Below, piece by piece: positions 59,808 through 64,000 of a DNA stretch of 64,000 bases. The notes beneath the pieces are model-generated. The model ran no database searches, was not told where the DNA came from, and worked only from the letters and a program-made list of their open reading frames with translations. Source of the DNA: Marinilabilia salmonicolor (GTDB lineage: Bacteria > Bacteroidota > Bacteroidia > Bacteroidales > Marinilabiliaceae). The DNA lies in the NCBI RefSeq assembly GCF_003003035.1, contig NZ_PVTS01000020.1, positions 1 to 64,000 of the forward strand, written 5' to 3'. A program made the translations under genes and the position numbers. Every line of letters begins with the position of its first letter. Position 1 is the stretch's first letter.

Positions 59808-59815
59808 TACTTTTG
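59808..59815 (+). promoter_or_regulatory. folB -7 promoter box (TACTTTTG)
   Basis: TACTTTTG matches TAnnTTTG, 19 bases before the preferred folB start codon. Confidence 0.55.
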
Positions 59816-59834
59816 TGCTTCAAAATGATTGGTT

Positions 59835-60203
59835 ATGGATTCAATGATAAAAACAGGGATTATAGAGCTTGAAGAGATGGAGTTTTATGCCTATCACGGC
59901 TGTTTTCGAGAAGAAAATGTGGTGGGAAACAGGTTTTTGGTAAATATATCTATTCGTACTGATATGACCAGGCCAATGCAAACCGATAACATTAATGATG
60001 CACTAAATTATGTCCAGGTTTACAATCTGGTTAGGACTGAGATGCAACAGACCTCCAATTTGCTGGAGCATGTCACCGCCCGTGTAATGGATTCTCTCTG
60101 TCGGCATTTTCCTGATATTGAGTGGCTGAGGGTGAAGATTTCCAAGATGAATCCCCCGATGGGCGGGCAGATGAGAAATGTGAGTGTAACTTTGGAGCGG
60201 TAG
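59835..60203 (+). CDS. folB: Dihydroneopterin aldolase
   Basis: About 122 residues. Converts 7,8-dihydroneopterin to 6-hydroxymethyl-dihydropterin and glycolaldehyde in folate synthesis. IIELEEMEFYAYHGCFREEN contains the conserved YxxHG; DNINDALNYVQVYNLV and LLEHVTARVMDSL follow, and VKISKMNPPMGGQMRNVSV has the lysine and proline-rich end. Start chosen at ATG 59835; a TTG 6 bases earlier and an ATG 9 bases later are alternatives. Monocistronic, followed by tRNA-Cys. Confidence 0.92.
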   Translation: MDSMIKTGIIELEEMEFYAYHGCFREENVVGNRFLVNISIRTDMTRPMQTDNINDALNYVQVYNLVRTEMQQTSNLLEHVTARVMDSLCRHFPDIEWLRVKISKMNPPMGGQMRNVSVTLER

Positions 60204-60226
60204 CAGGAAAATAAAAATAACAACAT

Positions 60227-60261
60227 TTTGTTGGGTTGAACAGAAAAAATCCTTACTTTTG
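60227..60261 (+). promoter_or_regulatory. tRNA-Cys promoter (TTTGTTG - N20 - TACTTTTG)
   Basis: TTTGTTG at 60227-60233 and TACTTTTG at 60254-60261 are separated by 20 bases, an almost ideal Bacteroidota promoter. It lies 25 bases before the tRNA, as expected for a stable RNA gene. Confidence 0.8.
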
Positions 60262-60286
60262 CAACCGCATTTTTGACCAATACAAT

Positions 60287-60357
60287 GGTCGGTTGGCCGA
60301 GTGGCTAGGCAGCGGTCTGCAAAACCGCGTACGGCGGTTCGAATCCGCCACCGACCT
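60287..60357 (+). tRNA. tRNA-Cys (anticodon GCA)
   Basis: The acceptor stem GGTCGGT (60287-60293) pairs with ACCGACC (60350-60356), with discriminator T. The anticodon GCA at 60319-60321 sits in the loop CTGCAAA between AGCGGT-type arms, and the T-loop GTTCGAATC is present. CCA is not encoded. Total 71 bases with a short variable loop. Confidence 0.95.
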
Positions 60358-60362
60358 CAATT

Positions 60363-60407
60363 AAAAGCCCCGCTGTGATTTTTTGAATCACAGCGGGGCT
60401 TTTAGTT
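60363..60407 (+). terminator. Intrinsic terminator of tRNA-Cys
   Basis: AAAAGCCCCGCTGTGATT pairs perfectly with AATCACAGCGGGGCTTTT over 18 bases with a TTTTG loop. Being symmetrical, it can also terminate the convergent gene on the minus strand. Confidence 0.93.
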
Positions 60408-60421
60408 TGAAGACGCATATC

Positions 60422-60724
60422 CTACTCCTCATACCCCGCCTTGCAGGATAAACATTCATTGGCATAGTTGTCGTACTCATCAAATGCAGGGCCTGGTTTC
60501 CCATTGATTGTGATGATGCGATCAAGTCTTACAAATTCTCCGTTTTTCAGCGTTATGAATTCCCCTTCACTATTCTTGGGCAGGTGTTTAAATTTGCCTT
60601 TTGCCTGCCCTAACGAGTTGTCAGGAAGAAAAAAGAATATGTTCTGCTCTTCGTTTTTGTGAACGGTTGATTCAAGTATATCGAAAAAATCGGGGTCCAC
60701 CGGCGTGTATTTTGAGTATTTCAT
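60422..60724 (-). CDS. Rof-like (Rho-binding antiterminator family) small protein
   Basis: About 100 residues. MKYSKYTPVDPDFFDILE at the N-terminus and EFITLKNGEFVRLDRIITIN further on fit the Rof/YaeO pattern (YxPxxxxxxDxLE and RLDRI). Rof binds Rho and reduces termination. The middle is longer than in E. coli Rof, and the C-terminus adds CLSC. The start before KYSKYTP is preferred to an ATG 42 bases upstream. The resemblance is by eye only, so the assignment is tentative. Confidence 0.5.
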   Translation of the reverse strand: MKYSKYTPVDPDFFDILESTVHKNEEQNIFFFLPDNSLGQAKGKFKHLPKNSEGEFITLKNGEFVRLDRIITINGKPGPAFDEYDNYANECLSCKAGYEE

Positions 60725-60766
60725 GGCTTCCTTTTTTTTGAAAGTATAAGATATGGATTTTAACAT

Positions 60767-61208
60767 CGGATGTAAAGTTCTTTTTTAATAGGATAAATTA
60801 CAATAGATCGTTAGATTTTAGAAGTTAGAGATTAGATGGAATCGTAAGATGTTGACATTCTGCATTTTATTTTAAAAAAACACTTATTTAAACTTAACGA
60901 TTTAATTTCCAGAGCTTTGAAAAAAGTTTAACGGACTATTGAAAAATAGATGTCTGGAAATAAAGATGCCTTGTGATGAGTGGATATATTTCATTGATAA
61001 AAGCCATTAATTGAATGATGAATGTTTTTTTATGTTCGTGAAAAAATGACAACTGTTCGCTACCGAACATCCATTATTCGGAAGTGGACAAAATTTGGTT
61101 ACTTGGAAAAGCGATAAAATCCTGTTAGTTAGTGCTTTGTGATTATTGGCACATCCTTTGGAATTCCCTGTGTAAAATATAAAAACAAACATCTAAAAAC
61201 AGATAGTT
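60767..61208. other. Spacer without recognisable genes
   Basis: About 440 AT-rich bases between the Rof-like gene and a secreted-protein gene. A few TTAGATTTTAGAAGTTAGAG-like direct repeats are seen near 60815. No promoter with both boxes and no family A-G element was found. Confidence 0.5.
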
Positions 61209-61712
61209 ATGAAACGAGTAAATTTTGTTGCAGGGTTACTTTTCTTTGTTATGATTTTGTCCGGTTCTTCAGTAGTGGCTGCCGGAGATGCTGTGTCGGT
61301 ATTGTCAGGAAATTCACTGACTGAATTGGGTAATTACCAGATTACGGAACTTGAATCTGAAACCATCGGAAATGAGACTGTCCGCAAATTTCAGATTGAG
61401 TACGAAAACGGAAGTGCCCCGATTGTTGTATTGCTGAACGAACGTAAACGATGCAATGATTTTATTGTACGAAGCAATGTGATGGAAATTCAGTATGTAT
61501 GCAAGAAGTCCGGTTTTGGAGCCACTACCATCAGCAACAGCGACTTTAGAGTGCTTCCCGAACAAACCAATAATATGTTTTTGTCACAGGAGGCATTGAG
61601 CCGTCAGGAGAAGATCGTTAACAGTCAGGTATCAGTAGAAAAGGCACTTGGACTTATTGCCTGTTACTATCCCGGGTTGCTGAAGAATATTCAGAATATT
61701 TCGGCCAATTAA
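61209..61712 (+). CDS. Secreted protein of unknown function
   Basis: 167 residues with a clear Sec signal peptide (MKRVNFVAGLLFFVMILSGS, cleavage probably after VVAA). The mature part is mostly beta (FQIEYENGSAPIVVLLNERK, NVMEIQYVCKKSGFG) with a helical end (EKALGLIACYYPGLLKNIQN). Three cysteines are present. No lipobox, no family I recognise. It ends in its own terminator and is probably monocistronic. Confidence 0.7.
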   Translation: MKRVNFVAGLLFFVMILSGSSVVAAGDAVSVLSGNSLTELGNYQITELESETIGNETVRKFQIEYENGSAPIVVLLNERKRCNDFIVRSNVMEIQYVCKKSGFGATTISNSDFRVLPEQTNNMFLSQEALSRQEKIVNSQVSVEKALGLIACYYPGLLKNIQNISAN

Positions 61713-61757
61713 GAATAGATTAGCTTTTTTATTGTTTGAATTTTGGTGAATTTTTGA

Positions 61758-61805
61758 GGGATGCACTGTTAAGGTATGAAAACCTGAACGGTGCATTCCT
61801 TTTTT
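61758..61805 (+). terminator. Intrinsic terminator after the secreted protein gene
   Basis: GGGATGCAC at 61758-61766 pairs with GTGCATTCC at 61791-61799 with G-T pairs, extended by TGTT/AACG and AGGT/ACCT. A T-rich tract follows. Confidence 0.75.
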
Positions 61806-61841
61806 ATTTTCCGACCTGTTTTAATACCCACCAAAAAGCGT

Positions 61842-61849
61842 TATTTTTG
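61842..61849 (+). promoter_or_regulatory. glnS -7 promoter box (TATTTTTG)
   Basis: TATTTTTG matches TAnnTTTG, about 100 bases before the glnS start codon. Confidence 0.55.
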
Positions 61850-61949
61850 CCAACCATTGACGGATTTGTTTTGCCATAAGGCGAAATCTGAAATTGATGG
61901 TTAAGCAACCCAAAACCCAAAGAAATCAATAGAAATAATACGGATAATT

Positions 61950-63659
61950 ATGAGCAATACTACCGAAGGCGCAACGCCATCAGCCGGTAAAGGCAATTTT
62001 ATTCATCAGGAAATAGATAAAGACCTGCAGGAGGGGAAGAACGGAGGTGCGGTGTTAACGCGTTTCCCGCCGGAGCCTAACGGATACCTGCATATTGGCC
62101 ATGCAAAGTCAATATGTCTCAATTTTGGGTTGGCCGAGAAATATGGTGGCGGATGTAATCTTCGGTTTGATGATACCAATCCGGCAAAAGAGGAGGTGGA
62201 GTATGTGGATTCCATCAAAAAGGATGTGAACTGGCTTGGTTTCGACTGGGTGGGTGATGAACATTATGCTTCTGATTATTTCGACCAGCTTTTTGAGTGG
62301 GCCGTGAAACTGATTAAGGCCGGAAAAGCTTATGTGGATGATCAAAGTGCGGAGGCAATTGCCGCTCAAAAAGGAACGCCGACACAACCCGGAGTGGAAA
62401 GTCAGTTTAGAAACCGCAGCGTGGAAGAGAACCTGGATTTGTTTATGCGCATGAAAGAGGGCGAATTCAAAGAAGGTGAGAGAGTCTTGCGGGCCAAAAT
62501 TGACATGGCTTCCTCAAATATGCATATGCGTGATCCTATTATGTATCGCATCATTCATAAAAGTCATCATCGCACAGGTGATAAATGGTGTATTTATCCG
62601 ATGTATGACTTTACGCATGGGCAAAGTGATTTTATTGAAGGTATTACCCATTCAATATGTACTTTGGAATTTGAAGTTCACCGACCGCTTTACAACTGGT
62701 TTTTGGATCAAGTACTTGAAGGAGAGCCTGCTCCTGAGCGCCGTCCCCGTCAGATTGAATTTGCCCGTTTGAATTTGAATTATACCGTGATGAGCAAACG
62801 TCGTCTCCTGGAACTGGTTCAGAAGGGCATTGTAAAAGGATGGGATGATCCCCGAATGCCAACCATTTCCGGATTACGTCGTCGTGGATACACCCCTGAG
62901 TCTATTCGTATGTTTGCCGACCGGGTGGGGGTAGCGCGCCGTGACAACATCATTGATGTGGCTTTGCTGGAGCATTGTGTGCGTGAGGATCTGAATAAAA
63001 AAGCTCCTCGTGTGAATGCTGTTATCGATCCGGTAAAACTGATTCTGACCAATTATCCTGAAGACCAGGTGGAGTGGATGGAGGCCATCAATAATCCGGA
63101 GGATGAAAATGGCGGAAGTCGTAAGATTCCTTTTACACGGGAGCTTTATATTGAGCGGAATGATTTTATGGAAGAGCCTCCCAAGAAATTTTTCCGACTG
63201 GGCCCCGGTCGTGAGGTACGCCTGAAAAATGGATATATTGTGAAGTGTGAGGACTTCAAAAAGAATGAGCAGGGGGAGATTGAAGAGATCTATTGTACCT
63301 ACGATCCGCAGACCCGAAGCGGAAGTGATACCAGCGGTAAAAAGGTGAAAGGAACCCTGCATTGGGTTAGTGCTTCACATAGTTTACCTGCCGAGGTGCG
63401 TCAGTACGACCGCCTGTTTATGGATGAAGATCCTGCGGGACATAAGGATAAGGATTTTAAAGACTTCCTGAATCCTGATTCTTTGACTGTTTTGAAGAAA
63501 TGCCGTGTGGAGCCTTCATTAAAAGAGGCAGAGGCATTGGATGCATTTCAGTTTCAAAGGTTGGGGTATTTTTGTGTGGACCCTGATTCCACGCCTGATC
63601 ACTTGGTCTTTAATCGAACTGTGCCCTTGCGTGATGCCTGGGCAAAAATGAATAAGTGA
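61950..63659 (+). CDS. glnS: Glutaminyl-tRNA synthetase
   Basis: A 569-residue class I enzyme charging tRNA-Gln. Motifs: [20 protein letters not shown] (HIGH), [40 protein letters not shown] and [13 protein letters not shown] (KMSKS variant). A C-terminal anticodon-binding beta-barrel region includes [20 protein letters not shown]. Length matches bacterial GlnRS. A reductase gene starts 4 bases after its stop, so the two may be co-transcribed. Confidence 0.97.
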   Translation: MSNTTEGATPSAGKGNFIHQEIDKDLQEGKNGGAVLTRFPPEPNGYLHIGHAKSICLNFGLAEKYGGGCNLRFDDTNPAKEEVEYVDSIKKDVNWLGFDWVGDEHYASDYFDQLFEWAVKLIKAGKAYVDDQSAEAIAAQKGTPTQPGVESQFRNRSVEENLDLFMRMKEGEFKEGERVLRAKIDMASSNMHMRDPIMYRIIHKSHHRTGDKWCIYPMYDFTHGQSDFIEGITHSICTLEFEVHRPLYNWFLDQVLEGEPAPERRPRQIEFARLNLNYTVMSKRRLLELVQKGIVKGWDDPRMPTISGLRRRGYTPESIRMFADRVGVARRDNIIDVALLEHCVREDLNKKAPRVNAVIDPVKLILTNYPEDQVEWMEAINNPEDENGGSRKIPFTRELYIERNDFMEEPPKKFFRLGPGREVRLKNGYIVKCEDFKKNEQGEIEEIYCTYDPQTRSGSDTSGKKVKGTLHWVSASHSLPAEVRQYDRLFMDEDPAGHKDKDFKDFLNPDSLTVLKKCRVEPSLKEAEALDAFQFQRLGYFCVDPDSTPDHLVFNRTVPLRDAWAKMNK

Positions 63660-63663
63660 TTAT

Positions 63664-64000
63664 ATGAAAGTTCTTGCAATCAATGGAAGTCCCCGAAAAG
63701 GTGGAAACACAGAGTTGTTAATTAAGGAGGTTTTTAAAGTCCTGGAATCGGAAGGTATTGAAACCGAATTGATGCACATTGGAGGTAGGGAGGTGAATGG
63801 CTGTACTGCCTGTGGAAAATGTCGCAAGGAGAAAGATGGGCAATGCCATATAAAAAATCCTGTCCTCAATGAGTGCATGAAGAAGATGGAGGAGGCTGAT
63901 GGGATTATACTTGGTTCTCCGGTTTATTTTGCTGATATCACTCCCGAATTAAAAGCACTGATTGATGTTTCGGGTTATGCGCTTCGCGGGGCAGGCAACC
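63664..64000 (+). CDS. Flavodoxin-fold NAD(P)H-dependent FMN reductase, 5' part only
   Basis: The gene runs off the window; 112 residues are visible and the frame is open to the edge. MKVLAINGSPRKGGNTELLI is the FMN phosphate-binding start of the family. CTACGKCRKEKDGQC is a cysteine-rich block common in iron-sulfur or multimeric flavodoxin members, and ADGIILGSPVYFADITPELK is the second flavin loop. It lies 4 bases after glnS. Substrate unknown. Confidence 0.87.
   Translation, partial: MKVLAINGSPRKGGNTELLIKEVFKVLESEGIETELMHIGGREVNGCTACGKCRKEKDGQCHIKNPVLNECMKKMEEADGIILGSPVYFADITPELKALIDVSGYALRGAGN

Noticed and set aside
61007-61192. 61-codon minus-strand frame near 61.1 kb
   Set aside because: No ribosome site, promoter, signal or family similarity; composition matches the surrounding spacer.

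Overview
The window comes from a member of the Bacteroidota, probably a Bacteroidales/Marinilabiliales-like lineage. Nearly every recognisable promoter is the Bacteroidota type (TAnnTTTG -7 box, sometimes with a TTTG -33 box). Shine-Dalgarno sequences are mostly absent. Several families are typical of the phylum: a Tsx-like DUF5020 outer membrane protein, a DUF4296 lipoprotein, a DksA-like regulator with an eroded zinc finger, a Porin_10-type barrel and the long 'eukaryote-like' IleRS. This placement is inferred from gene content, not from a phylogeny.

Layout. 0-3.8 kb: end of an rRNA operon (5S rRNA), a methyltransferase, and a two-gene purine uptake unit (outer membrane channel plus AzgA-type permease). 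4.4-10 kb: ileS, dksA-like, lspA. The ileS gene carries an in-frame 546-bp insertion encoding a DUF559 (Vsr-like endonuclease fold) module bounded by GC-rich palindromes; this is the most striking feature of the window. 10.6-32 kb: a surface polysaccharide locus with a Wza-like SLBB exporter, a Wzz-like chain-length protein, seven genes for CMP-legionaminic acid (or a close nonulosonic acid) in the order legB, legC, acetyltransferase, legI, legG, ptmE-like, legF, a Wzx flippase, an acyltransferase, a sialyltransferase-like protein, four further glycosyltransferases and a Wzy-like polymerase. The interior from about 22.5 to 31 kb is visibly AT-rich. 32-36 kb: an IS21-family remnant, an autoinhibited Fic AMPylase, and an AAA/DUF4143 ATPase. 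36-50 kb: a LolC/E-type permease, Wzi, a WcaJ-like initiating sugar-phosphate transferase, WecB, a DUF4296 lipoprotein, an amidohydrolase-like remnant, pgk and waaA (Kdo transferase), separated by long repeat-filled spacers. 50-64 kb: a B12-dependent (class II) ribonucleotide reductase, gltX, a NudL-type NUDIX hydrolase, MltF and a beta-barrel porin on the minus strand, folB, tRNA-Cys, a Rof-like small protein, a secreted unknown protein, glnS, and the start of a flavodoxin-fold reductase.

The spacers are unusual. At least seven repeat families (called A to G here) recur through the window: A, a roughly 210-320 bp structured element with seven copies; B, GC-rich palindromes; C, a palindrome-ended element with three copies; D, a MITE-like element with terminal inverted repeats; E, a roughly 190 bp element present at two sites 36 kb apart in opposite orientation; F, a composite triple-hairpin element; and G, imperfect GGTTAAGG-type repeats. 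Families A and D show compensatory base changes between copies, so their folded form appears to matter. Families B and G also appear inside coding sequence (ileS and legC), which suggests that spacer repeats have been moving into genes in frame.

The polysaccharide genes probably work together. WcaJ-like and WecB (40-43 kb) would provide chain initiation and an N-acetylmannosamine precursor, the leg genes a nonulosonic acid donor, the glycosyltransferases, Wzx and Wzy the repeat unit and polymer, Wzz its length, and the Wza-like protein and Wzi export and surface attachment.
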